64,000 bases of DNA from contig JAENYE010000002.1 of NCBI GenBank assembly GCA_016841955.1, positions 251,344 to 315,343 on the forward strand, in the 5' to 3' direction. This DNA comes from Methanobacteriota archaeon (lineage in GTDB: Archaea; Halobacteriota; Methanomicrobia; Methanomicrobiales; Methanoculleaceae). A model generated the notes under the pieces. It saw only the letters and a list, made by a program, of their open reading frames with translations. It did no database searches and had not been told where the DNA came from. Of the stretch, positions 17,901-25,561 are shown piece by piece (within the stretch, counting starts at the first letter, position 1; the number at the start of each line of letters is the position of its first letter). The position numbers were made by a program, and so were the translations under genes.

Positions 17901-18110
17901 TTACTTCCGCTCTGCCGTATCGCCGTAGAGGAAGATATCCTCGATCGTGACGCCGAAGAACCTGGCGATCTTGAAGGCGAGGTCGAGCGACGGGTCGTAC
18001 TTCCCCTTCTCGATGGCGAGGATGGTCTGCCGGGTGACCCCGAGCTCGTTCGCGAGCCCCTCCTGGGTCAGGTCGTGCATCGCCCGGTAGACCTTAATCC
18101 TGTTCTTCAT
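17901..18110 (-). CDS. XRE-family helix-turn-helix regulator
   Basis: Encodes 69 residues beginning MKNRIKVYRAMHDLTQEGLA; the whole protein is one Cro/C1-type HTH (recognition region VTRQTILAIEKGKYDPS, residues 24-40) plus a short tail. A longer in-frame start at 18161 is rejected because it adds non-homologous residues inside the upstream gene. It overlaps the preceding membrane-protein gene by 17 bases. Small XRE regulators of this type are commonly paired with DUF2178-like membrane proteins in archaea; the target genes are unknown. Confidence 0.9.
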   Translation of the reverse strand: MKNRIKVYRAMHDLTQEGLANELGVTRQTILAIEKGKYDPSLDLAFKIARFFGVTIEDIFLYGDTAERK

Positions 18111-18591
18111 CGGTATCCCATTCTCCGTACTTGCGGGCGTAGTACACCCGGAACCCGACATACAGGAATATCATCAGGCAGAGGAGGACCAGCTGGCCGA
18201 CGGCAAACCTGCCGAAGAGATCGAAAGGCAGGACGTCGGGCTCCGTTATCCGTAATATCAGTGTATGGGTAGTGTTAGGGTCCGGTGGAGGGGGAGGACG
18301 CAGCCCGAGCGGTCTCGAAAACGCAGCGACCGCACTCCCGAGGCTGACCACAAAGAAGACCACCCAGAAGACCTCCAGCGTCCGGAGCGCCGCCTTCTGA
18401 GTGATCATTGCCGTCCGCTCGTCCTCGACCCTGTCTTCGACCATCCTTCGCGCCCCGTAGATCAGGAGGACGCCGAGGACGAACGCAATCTGGATCAGGA
18501 TCGGCCTCTCGATCTCCACCGATAGCCAGAAGATGGCGACCTCGGCGAGCGCGATAATACCGGCCAGAAGATAGAACGTGTTTCGCTTCAT
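18094..18591 (-). CDS. DUF2178-like four-helix membrane protein
   Basis: Encodes 165 residues. Two hydrophobic helices lie at the N terminus (about residues 6-22 and 31-45), then the charged motif MVEDRVEDERTAMITQKAA (49-67). A third helix follows (about 73-92) and a fourth after a proline-rich loop (about 128-147). The layout resembles the DUF2178 family. The downstream XRE regulator overlaps its 3' end, so the pair is probably co-expressed and may act as a membrane protein plus regulator unit. The function is unknown. Confidence 0.8.
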   Translation of the reverse strand: MKRNTFYLLAGIIALAEVAIFWLSVEIERPILIQIAFVLGVLLIYGARRMVEDRVEDERTAMITQKAALRTLEVFWVVFFVVSLGSAVAAFSRPLGLRPPPPPDPNTTHTLILRITEPDVLPFDLFGRFAVGQLVLLCLMIFLYVGFRVYYARKYGEWDTDEEQD

Positions 18592-18954
18592 ACGCAGCCG
18601 TTGTATATGATCTTGAACATTTTGTTATTAATGTGTAACCCGGCGAACGGCATGAGGCGGGGCGGTGGGTGAAGGCCCCGCCTTGCCGAGAGGTCGAACC
18701 GGATTGCCGGCAACCCGGACGATTGTCAAGTCAACCCCCCATTATGTTTGATTTTACAGGCAATTGGTAACCTATAAATAACAATATGTAAAATTTAGCT
18801 TACATTGTCGGCGGCTCTTCCCGCAGATTCCGGGAAGGACGCGACATCAGAGCAGCAGATTCAAAGTGAGTGAAAAGACCATGAAACCTGCCAGAACGAT
18901 ACCAGAGCAGCACCGATGCCGTGCAGGAACCGCCATGTGCCGGAGGCAGAGCCG
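18592..18954 (+). promoter_or_regulatory. Intergenic promoter region of the CARDB-like gene with an inverted repeat
   Basis: A 363-base divergent gap without a gene. The AT-rich part (about 18745-18805) holds a TATA-like CTATAAATAA (about 18772-18781). Just after it lies the inverted repeat TGTAA-N8-TTACA (18787-18804), at the expected transcription start, where a repressor could bind. The leader before the coding start would be about 150 bases long, unusual for this organism. These assignments are by inspection only. Confidence 0.45.
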
Positions 18955-20202
18955 ATGAAGCATAAATTATGCATCCTGCTCCTTCTCCTGTCGGCAATCG
19001 TGGGTGCCGCTGCGGCGGCCGATACGTCCTCGGCGGAGGAGCGGATCGCGGTCACCGGGGTCACCGTCAATCCCGACGCGCTCATGCGCGGGGATACGGG
19101 CACGGTGACGGTCGAGATCAAGAACACCGGGGAGACGGGCGTTGCCATCAGCAGGGCGGAACTCTATCCCAACGGGATTGCCGTCATTAACGACAAGACC
19201 TACGATGCGGTGGGCACCATCGGCCCCGGGAACACCATGTCGTTCACGTTCACCGTGAGGGCCGATACCGCGGACGGCATGTACTACCCGGTCTTCTACC
19301 TGGACCTCCGGGACAGCGGGAGCATCCGCTACTCCGTTCCGGTGACGGTTGAGAGCACCGAGATTCAGGTCAACGTCGTCGACGCCCCGGAGACCTATCC
19401 GGCAAACAGCGAAGATACCATCGTTCTCTCCGTCGGGAACCCCCGCGAGAGCAGCGTGAACGGCGTAACCGTCACCCCGACCGGCGAAGGCGTCAGGAGT
19501 ACCCAGACGGCCGTCTTCCTCGGAGCCCTGGCACCAGACGAGGAGAAGAACGCCTCGTTCCGGATCCTGGCATCGCAGTCGACCGACCTCACCTTCGACG
19601 TCTCCTACCGGAACGGGATCAACGAGCACCACACCACCCTGACCGTTCCCGTCGAGATCGGCGAGCGGGTGGTCGAACCGGATATGGTGGTCAATAACAT
19701 CGAGGTGTCGCAGAACGGCGGCACGATCACGCTGACCGGGGACGTGACCAACGCCGGCCTGAAAGACGCGTATTCCGTCAAGGTCACCGTCGATGACCCC
19801 GCGGCCCCGACGGACCCCTACCCGGTCTACGTTGTCGGCGGGCTGGAGTCTGACGACTTTTCGAGCTTCGAAGTCACGTGCAACGCACAGGGCGCATCTT
19901 CCATCCCGCTCGTCGTCCAGTACAAAGATGAGAACGGCAAAACATACAGCGAGACCGTGACAGTCTCCCTCTCATCCGCAGGACAGGCATCGGAGCCGGG
20001 TACGGGCGGCGAGATCCAGGCCGGCTTCACCGGTGGCCCCCAGGGTGGAAGAGGAGGTATGGGCATGTTCGGATCGTTCGGCAGCGGGTTTGCTCAGATC
20101 CCGGTAGCCGAGATCCTCCTCGTGATCGTGGGGGGCGTGGCTGTCGCCGTCGCGTGGCGGAAGGGGTACTTAGGGAAGATCCGTGACCGGTTCCGCAAAT
20201 AA
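18955..20202 (+). CDS. Secreted, membrane-anchored protein with CARDB-like repeats
   Basis: Encodes 415 residues. The ATG at 18955 starts a clean signal peptide (MKHKLCILLLLLSAIVGAAAAA); an upstream in-frame start at 18916 would bury it. The body has repeated immunoglobulin-like/CARDB-type beta domains, each with a GDTGTVTVEIKNTGE-like segment (near residues 45-60, 155-180, 250-275). A Gly-rich linker (about 345-375) and one membrane helix with a basic tail (about 380-415) follow. The exported domain probably faces outside. An ABC transporter pair follows directly (18-base gap), so the protein may be its extracytoplasmic partner. Confidence 0.82.
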   Translation: MKHKLCILLLLLSAIVGAAAAADTSSAEERIAVTGVTVNPDALMRGDTGTVTVEIKNTGETGVAISRAELYPNGIAVINDKTYDAVGTIGPGNTMSFTFTVRADTADGMYYPVFYLDLRDSGSIRYSVPVTVESTEIQVNVVDAPETYPANSEDTIVLSVGNPRESSVNGVTVTPTGEGVRSTQTAVFLGALAPDEEKNASFRILASQSTDLTFDVSYRNGINEHHTTLTVPVEIGERVVEPDMVVNNIEVSQNGGTITLTGDVTNAGLKDAYSVKVTVDDPAAPTDPYPVYVVGGLESDDFSSFEVTCNAQGASSIPLVVQYKDENGKTYSETVTVSLSSAGQASEPGTGGEIQAGFTGGPQGGRGGMGMFGSFGSGFAQIPVAEILLVIVGGVAVAVAWRKGYLGKIRDRFRK

Positions 20203-20220
20203 TCCGGAGGAGGAAGACGC

Positions 20221-20892
20221 ATGAGCAGTCCGGTTATCGAACTCGACGACGTCACGAAGGTCTATCCCCTCCCTGCGGGCGACGTTGTGGCGCTGAACGG
20301 AATATCCCTCATCATCGACGAGGGGGAGTTCGTCGCCATCATGGGGCCGTCGGGGTCGGGGAAATCAACCCTCCTCAACCAGATCGGGTGCCTTGACCGT
20401 CCCACGTCCGGCAACCTCTTCCTCGACGGGAAGAACATCAGGGAGATGGACGACCGGGAACTGACCGATCTCCGGCTCTCTTCCATAGGCTACATCTTCC
20501 AGAAGTTCAATCTCATTCCGCTTCTCTCCGCCTACGAGAACGTCGAGTACCCCTACATCATGAAACATCGCAAAAACGACGATACCGGAAGGGTGCGGGA
20601 CCTCCTCGCCCTCGTCGGGATCGACGAAAACCTCTCGACCCATAAACCGAACGAACTCTCGGGCGGCCAGCAGCAGCGGATCGCGATCGCCCGGGCGCTC
20701 GTGAACGACCCGGCGATCCTCCTCTGCGACGAACCGACCGGAAACCTGGACTCCCAGACCGGCGCCCAGATCATGGAGGCACTCTCGGAGCTCCACAAAA
20801 AAGGCCGGACGATCGTCATGGTAACCCATGAATCCGAGATTGCGGCATATGCAGAACGGACGATCGTAATCCGGGACGGGAGGGTGGCATGA
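20221..20892 (+). CDS. ABC transporter ATP-binding protein (MacB/LolD type)
   Basis: Encodes 223 residues. Walker A is GPSGSGKST (near residues 42-50), the signature motif LSGGQQQRIAIARAL (near 146-160) and Walker B ILLCDEPTGNLD (near 165-176). The sequence type (IELDDVTKVYPL, NQIGCLDRPT) belongs to the MacB/LolD/FtsE group, which usually works as a mechanotransmission machine rather than an importer. Its stop overlaps the permease gene start by 4 bases. Confidence 0.95.
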   Translation: MSSPVIELDDVTKVYPLPAGDVVALNGISLIIDEGEFVAIMGPSGSGKSTLLNQIGCLDRPTSGNLFLDGKNIREMDDRELTDLRLSSIGYIFQKFNLIPLLSAYENVEYPYIMKHRKNDDTGRVRDLLALVGIDENLSTHKPNELSGGQQQRIAIARALVNDPAILLCDEPTGNLDSQTGAQIMEALSELHKKGRTIVMVTHESEIAAYAERTIVIRDGRVA

Positions 20893-22115
20893 TCGGAAAA
20901 GACATCATCCTTGCGCTCTCGGCAAGAAGCGTCCGGCTTCACTTCCTCCGATCGGTCCTTGCCGCCCTCGGCATCGTCATCGGCGTCGTCGCCATCGCCT
21001 CGATCGGGATGATGGGGGCGAACATGACGCTCTCGGTCACGGAAGAACTCTCCGACATGGCAAACAAACTCACCGTCACCCCGTACACCGGGGGCGGTGG
21101 CGGCATGATGGCGGGGCCGGGGGGAGGCGGAGGCGGCAGCGATCCCGACGACGACGAAGACCTGATCACCGAGGACCAGTTCCGGGATATCGAGCGCATC
21201 GTCGCGAAGTACGGGACCGCTTACACCGTCAGGTCCGAGTCCGATGTGATCGAGGTCGGGTCGGAGACCGGGAGGGCGACCATCTACGGCCTTGATGCGG
21301 ATATCATGCGCGAGATCCTCACCGTCGAGGAAGGGGAGTACTCGAAGAGCACGACCTCGGTGGTCGTCGGGCCTACGCTCGCCGAACGGCTCGACCTCAA
21401 GATCGGGAGCAAGATCGATATCGGCGACCCCGACGAGGGGTCCACCACAACCGTCCGGGTCGTCGGCATCCTCGAGGAGCGTGGTATGTCGATGGACCTG
21501 AATACGGATATGGCGATCGTCGGAGGCGACAAACTCTTCACCGGTATCTACGGCGGTGAGGGCGAGTACGACCAGGTCAACGTCGTCATGGACGACTTAA
21601 ACGAGATCGATACGGTCAAGGCGGCGATCGAAGACGAACTCAACAGGAAAGAGGACGAAGTCACCGTCCAGGACAGCAGCCGCATGACGGAGAGCATCAC
21701 CTCGACTGTCTCCACGATGACGACGTTCGTGATGGCGATTGCGGGGATATCGCTCCTCGTTGCCGCAGTCTCGATCTTCAACGTGATGATGATGTCGGTG
21801 AACGAACGGGTGCGGGAGATCGGAATCCTCCGCTCCATCGGGACGCAGCGGACCGAGATCCTGCGGATGTTCATCTACGAGGCGGGGATCCTCGGGCTCG
21901 TCGGGGCGGCCATCGGTGCCGTCGGGAGCATCGTCATCGGCTACATCGTCGTCTTCGGCATGGTCGGCACAGCCGAGTACTTCTTCACGCCCGGGAGTAT
22001 CGTCTACGTTCCGATGGCCATGGCCGTCGGCGCCGCGATCTGCATCGTCACCGGCGTCTACCCGGCGTGGCGGGCGTCGAACCTCGACCCGATCGAGGCG
22101 TTGCGGGCCGAATAG
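20889..22115 (+). CDS. MacB/FtsX-type ABC transporter permease
   Basis: Encodes 408 residues. One N-terminal membrane helix (about residues 20-45) is followed by a large external MacB-like domain (about 55-265). Three C-terminal helices form the FtsX domain (about 277-300, 325-355, 375-395), with NERVREIGILRSIGTQRTEI between them. Near residues 65-90 there is a Gly-rich, then Asp-rich low-complexity insert (GGGGGGSDPDDDEDL). With the upstream ATPase and CARDB-like protein it forms a three-gene unit, probably an exporter or envelope-remodelling complex; the substrate is unknown. Confidence 0.92.
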   Translation: MIGKDIILALSARSVRLHFLRSVLAALGIVIGVVAIASIGMMGANMTLSVTEELSDMANKLTVTPYTGGGGGMMAGPGGGGGGSDPDDDEDLITEDQFRDIERIVAKYGTAYTVRSESDVIEVGSETGRATIYGLDADIMREILTVEEGEYSKSTTSVVVGPTLAERLDLKIGSKIDIGDPDEGSTTTVRVVGILEERGMSMDLNTDMAIVGGDKLFTGIYGGEGEYDQVNVVMDDLNEIDTVKAAIEDELNRKEDEVTVQDSSRMTESITSTVSTMTTFVMAIAGISLLVAAVSIFNVMMMSVNERVREIGILRSIGTQRTEILRMFIYEAGILGLVGAAIGAVGSIVIGYIVVFGMVGTAEYFFTPGSIVYVPMAMAVGAAICIVTGVYPAWRASNLDPIEALRAE

Positions 22116-22136
22116 TGTGTGGACTGGAGAAAAACC

Positions 22137-22206
22137 TTTTTTTACCGGAATATGTGTCGTAAAAACGGATTGGATGTTGGGCTCGGACTTCACGCCTTCG
22201 CGTGAA
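22137..22206. terminator. T-run and hairpin between convergent permease and TPR genes
   Basis: A T7 run (22137-22143) after the permease stop is a probable plus-strand terminator. Farther on, TTCACGC-CTTC-GCGTGAA (22189-22206) forms a perfect 7-bp stem. The hairpin resembles the ACGCGAAG-type arms of the repeat elements near 25.4 and 45.0 kb and may be a solitary member of that family. Confidence 0.5.
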
Positions 22207-22248
22207 TCTACGGTGTAACTCACTCCGGCAGCAGCCGTACCCGAACAC

Positions 22249-22890
22249 TCACGGGCGGTGAACCGCCACCGTCTCCGCCTGCCCGACCAGTTCCCGGAGC
22301 ACCGCCCGTGCCAGGCCGATGTTGCCGTAGTCCCGCTCGGTCACCACGTCCCGGATGCAGGCCGGCACCTCGACGAACCGCTCCGCCTCCCGGATCTCGG
22401 ATGCGAGCGCCTCAAGGTTCCTCTTCTCCCGGATCCGGTCCCGGTGCCAGGCCGCTGATCCCCGCTCGGGGTCGATTGCGAGGACCGCCTCGTAGCAGTC
22501 CGCCGCCTCATCATACCGGCACATGACCCCGAGCACCCACCCCCTGCTCTGCCAGGCGAGGACATGCTGCGGGTCCAGCGTGAGCGCCCGATCACAGCAG
22601 GCGATGGCGCCGTTGTGCTCCCCGAGGCGTGCGAGAGCGTATCCCTTTCTCTGCCAGGCCGTCGCATCCTCCGGATCGAGAGAGAGAGCCCGGTCAAAGC
22701 AGGCGGCCGCCTCGTCATAGCGGCCGGCTTTGATGAGAGTAAAACCTTTCCGCCTCCATAGAACCGGGTCGTCGGGGGAGAGTTCAAGGGCCTTATCGTA
22801 ACAGACGACCGCCTGGTTGTAGTTCCTGGTGCTGCAGAAAGCCTGACCTCTGTGGTACCATACTCCGGCACCCTCTTCTCTAGTCGCCAT
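22249..22890 (-). CDS. Tetratricopeptide-repeat protein
   Basis: Encodes 213 residues from the ATG at 22890 (MATREEGAGVWYHRGQAF). Four consecutive 34-residue TPR units lie at about 9-42, 43-76, 77-110 and 111-144, each ending in an A-L-x-L-x-P pattern (ALELSPDDP, ALSLDPEDA, ALTLDPQHV, VLAIDPERG). A 65-residue helical tail follows. TPRs mediate protein-protein contacts; the partner is unknown. An open frame extends to 23529 but those residues lie opposite the flavodoxin-like gene and are rejected. Confidence 0.9.
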   Translation of the reverse strand: MATREEGAGVWYHRGQAFCSTRNYNQAVVCYDKALELSPDDPVLWRRKGFTLIKAGRYDEAAACFDRALSLDPEDATAWQRKGYALARLGEHNGAIACCDRALTLDPQHVLAWQSRGWVLGVMCRYDEAADCYEAVLAIDPERGSAAWHRDRIREKRNLEALASEIREAERFVEVPACIRDVVTERDYGNIGLARAVLRELVGQAETVAVHRP

Positions 22891-22977
22891 CGGGTCTCTT
22901 GGGGAGACCAACCCATAAGAACCTAACCCGTACCTCCCGCAACGAATAAGACCGGTCGAACGAGAAATACCTGTATT

Positions 22978-23484
22978 ATGGCAGACAGGATTCTTGTTGC
23001 CTATGCCACCCGCTACGGCTCGACCGCAGAGGTGGCGGAGGCGATCGGCGATGAACTCCGGAAGGCAGGCGTTGCGGTCGATGTGCGGCCGGTGAACGAA
23101 GTCCGGGACCTCTCCCCGTACCGGGCGGTCGTCATCGGGAGCCCGATCTACGTAGGGAAATGGCTCCCGGAATCGCAGGTATTCATCGAGCGGCACCAGC
23201 AGCACCTGCGCACCATCCCGGTCGCCTACTTTGCCGTGGGGCTCACGGTCGCAGACGGGGGGGCCGAGATCCTCAGGAAAGCGGAAGCATCGATGGACCA
23301 GGTCAGGATGCTCGTAAATCCGGTGGAAATCGGCATCTTTCCGGGGAGGCTGGAGAGCGGCGGCCTCTCGTTCGCGGACCGTACCGTCATCAAGCTCATC
23401 CGGGCGAAAACTGGTGATTTCCGTAACTGGGAGGCCGTCCGCGCCTGGGCGCAGGCGGTGCGCTCGAAACTTGTCCCGGCGTAA
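22978..23484 (+). CDS. Flavodoxin-domain protein (protoporphyrinogen oxidase HemG-like)
   Basis: Encodes 168 residues. The FMN phosphate loop is in VAYATRYGSTAEVAEAIGDEL (residues 7-27). VVIGSPIYVGKWLPE (near 44-58) is the second flavin-contact region of the flavodoxin_5/HemG group. The family includes menaquinone-dependent protoporphyrinogen oxidases, but a role in heme synthesis in this methanogen is not demonstrable. It stands alone; the AT-rich stretch just upstream of 22978 is the likely promoter. Confidence 0.85.
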   Translation: MADRILVAYATRYGSTAEVAEAIGDELRKAGVAVDVRPVNEVRDLSPYRAVVIGSPIYVGKWLPESQVFIERHQQHLRTIPVAYFAVGLTVADGGAEILRKAEASMDQVRMLVNPVEIGIFPGRLESGGLSFADRTVIKLIRAKTGDFRNWEAVRAWAQAVRSKLVPA

Positions 23485-23604
23485 CGGCACCGGAGCCCCA
23501 GGGCATGCATCAAACCCCCGATTTCTCATTTCACCTCCCAGGATCGCGGGAAAAGGCGCTTATATGACAAACACCAAGTTATAAAGCATTATCAGGTGAA
23601 CCGG

Positions 23605-25311
23605 GTGAATAAATACTCCTTCGTCACCAGGGTGCCCGACGAACCGGGCTCGTTGCACCGCGCGGCCGAGATCATCAAGTCGCACTCCGGCAACATCAAC
23701 CGTATCCAGTTCGACCGCAGGATCGATCCCTTGACCGTCTTCTTCGAGGTGACCGCCACACCGGAGGGTTACTCCCAGATGAAGGAAGACCTCCACGCGA
23801 TCGGCTACCTCCAGGAATCGCTGCCTACGCTCGGATTTCTCAGGTTTTCGGTATACGTCCCTCACGAACCCGGATCCCTCTTCGAACTCCTCACCTACAT
23901 CACCGGGGCGGGGGCAAACATCGCCTACATCGACTTCGACGACCGGCGGTGCGGCTTGGGATGGTTCGAAGCGCGACTGGCCGAAGGGCAGGAGCGTGAG
24001 CACCGAAGGTGCGAGGAACCGGAGCAGGAGCACCAAAGAACGATGTTCCATCAGGATGCGACGGTTCGTGAGAACCGGAGCTGGAGAGACCCTTCCGGGT
24101 TTCGAGAACGGAGTTCGAGCACCGAAGGTGCGAGGTGCGACTCCGGCAGGGTCACCATCAGCCTGAACATCGAGGAGACCGCTATCGTGGAGAGCCTGCT
24201 CGACCGGTTGAAGTCACAATATCGTCTCGAGATCCTCGAGTACGACACGACCGGCGAGAAGCTCGACGACACCGTCTTTTACGTCAGGTTCGCCCAGGCG
24301 GTGCGGGGGCTGATCGGGACGGCCGAGGATGAGTTCCTGCTCTCCCTCCTGCAGGACGTCAACCACATCGTCCAGGAACTCAACAGCCTCGGCCAGGACC
24401 CGAAGGAAGTCTTCGAGTGCATCCTGCTCACGGGAAGGACGCTCCGGAACACCACGAAAGATCGGTTTTACACGGAAGTCCAGCGTATCCCCCTCAGCGA
24501 CGACGTCGAGGTCTTCTGTTTCCAGATGCCGGGCGGCGGGAACATCTTCCTGCTCCGCACCCCGGACGAGACCGTCATGATCGACACCGGATACGGGATC
24601 TACCACCAGGACGCCGTGCGGATGTTCCAGCACTACGGTCTCGGGGATCCCGGGAAGATCCGCAGGATCTACATCACCCACGCCGATGCGGATCACTGCG
24701 GGGCGGGCGGGCTCTTCGCTGCAAAAGCGTATACGCACACCGGGTCGCTCGAGATCATCCGCCGGGCGAACCGCGCCTACGGCTCGCGCAGCGAGTCCTC
24801 GATCCTCGAAGAGGTCTACACGACCGTCATCAACCTCTTCTCGCACTTCACTCCGCCGGAGAACCCCGAGATCTTCCCGGCAGAGAGGATCGGCACACGG
24901 TCGATCTTTCCCGTCATTGCACGCTTTGCGGTCCACGACCTCGAGTTCGAGGTCCTCGAGTCCCTGGGCGGGCACATGCACGGCCAGGTCTACTTCTTCT
25001 GTCCGGGGCACGGGATCATCTTCACCGCCGATACCCTGATCAACTTCGGGAGCCTCGATGAGGAGCGGAAACGCTACAACTCGCTGGCCGACTTCCTGGT
25101 GACGTCGGTCAATGTCGACAGCGACTGTGCACGCCGGGAGCGTACGGCGTTGCTTGAGCTGATCCGGAACCTGGACGATGAGCTCGCCCCGGCCGGCCGC
25201 CGGTGCCTAGTCGCATGCGGCCACGGCGCCGTCTCCGTTCTGAAAGATGGAAGACTGGAAGCGGCCGGACCGGTCGAGCACTACCGGGCCGGAGAGTCGA
25301 GAGAGAGTTAG
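23605..25311 (+). CDS. Two-ACT-domain / metallo-beta-lactamase fold protein with in-frame repeat insertion
   Basis: Encodes 568 residues. GTG at 23605 is preferred because AGGTGA (23594-23599) precedes it; a GTG at 23596 is possible. ACT domain 1 spans residues 1-70 (VPDEPGSLHRAAEII). ACT domain 2 (VPHEPGSLFELLTYI) begins near 85 and should form a beta2-beta3 hairpin after IAYIDFDDR. Instead about 66 charged residues (roughly 116-181, bases 23950-24148) intervene before RVTISLNI resumes the fold. The C-terminal half is a metallo-beta-lactamase domain with THADADHCGAGG (near 359) and GHMHGQVYFF. ACT domains suggest amino-acid control of a hydrolase; the substrate is unknown. Confidence 0.88.
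   Translation: MNKYSFVTRVPDEPGSLHRAAEIIKSHSGNINRIQFDRRIDPLTVFFEVTATPEGYSQMKEDLHAIGYLQESLPTLGFLRFSVYVPHEPGSLFELLTYITGAGANIAYIDFDDRRCGLGWFEARLAEGQEREHRRCEEPEQEHQRTMFHQDATVRENRSWRDPSGFRERSSSTEGARCDSGRVTISLNIEETAIVESLLDRLKSQYRLEILEYDTTGEKLDDTVFYVRFAQAVRGLIGTAEDEFLLSLLQDVNHIVQELNSLGQDPKEVFECILLTGRTLRNTTKDRFYTEVQRIPLSDDVEVFCFQMPGGGNIFLLRTPDETVMIDTGYGIYHQDAVRMFQHYGLGDPGKIRRIYITHADADHCGAGGLFAAKAYTHTGSLEIIRRANRAYGSRSESSILEEVYTTVINLFSHFTPPENPEIFPAERIGTRSIFPVIARFAVHDLEFEVLESLGGHMHGQVYFFCPGHGIIFTADTLINFGSLDEERKRYNSLADFLVTSVNVDSDCARRERTALLELIRNLDDELAPAGRRCLVACGHGAVSVLKDGRLEAAGPVEHYRAGESRES
23950..24148 (+). repeat. Palindromic repeat insertion inside a coding sequence
   Basis: About 200 bases inside the ACT/metallo-beta-lactamase gene are built from the same hairpin modules seen between genes elsewhere. 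GAGCACC-GAA-GGTGCGAGG occurs at 23998-24016 and again at 24117-24135, with GAAC-GAT-GTTC, GGTTC-GTGA-GAACC and ACCC-TTCC-GGGT hairpins between them. The two identical copies are 119 bases apart, so they are read in different frames (REHRRCEE versus SSSTEGARC). This points to DNA or RNA structure rather than protein sequence as the conserved feature. The reading frame stays open. Boundaries are estimated from where ACT homology breaks off and resumes. Confidence 0.8.
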
Positions 25312-25402
25312 GCGGCGGCCCGGGAGGTTTCTGGTTCATCGAAACCCGACCACCTTTCTCCCCTTCCCTTCGCGATTTCGAAGAGCGAAGATCTTCTCAA
25401 AT

Positions 25403-25494
25403 GACTGTCCTGCGGACAGTCGTTCTTCGCGGCTTCGCGGCTTCGCGTGAGGTGTCATAGGGCTAGCAACTAAGTCTCACGCGAAGCCGCGAAG
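25403..25494. repeat. Two perfect hairpins downstream of the ACT/MBL gene
   Basis: GACTGTCC-TGC-GGACAGTC (25403-25421) is a perfect 8-bp stem with a 3-base loop. A perfect 19-base inverted repeat follows: CTTCGCGGCTTCGCGTGAG at 25433-25451 and its complement at 25476-25494, with a 24-base loop. The gap 25312-25561 lies between two genes that converge, so termination is possible, but the 19-bp arms match the terminal arms of the element at 44.94-45.21 kb. It is therefore more likely a reduced copy of that repeat family. Confidence 0.75.
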
Positions 25495-25561
25495 TCCATG
25501 GGTTGTTGGCACGAGACCGTGTCGACATGATGGTGGAAAAAAAGGAGGTTACAGGGGAACT

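Noticed and set aside
22891-23529. N-terminal extension of the TPR protein into the region opposite the flavodoxin-like gene
   Set aside because: The extension has no TPR or other domain and covers the flavodoxin-like gene and its promoter. A good start exists at 22890.
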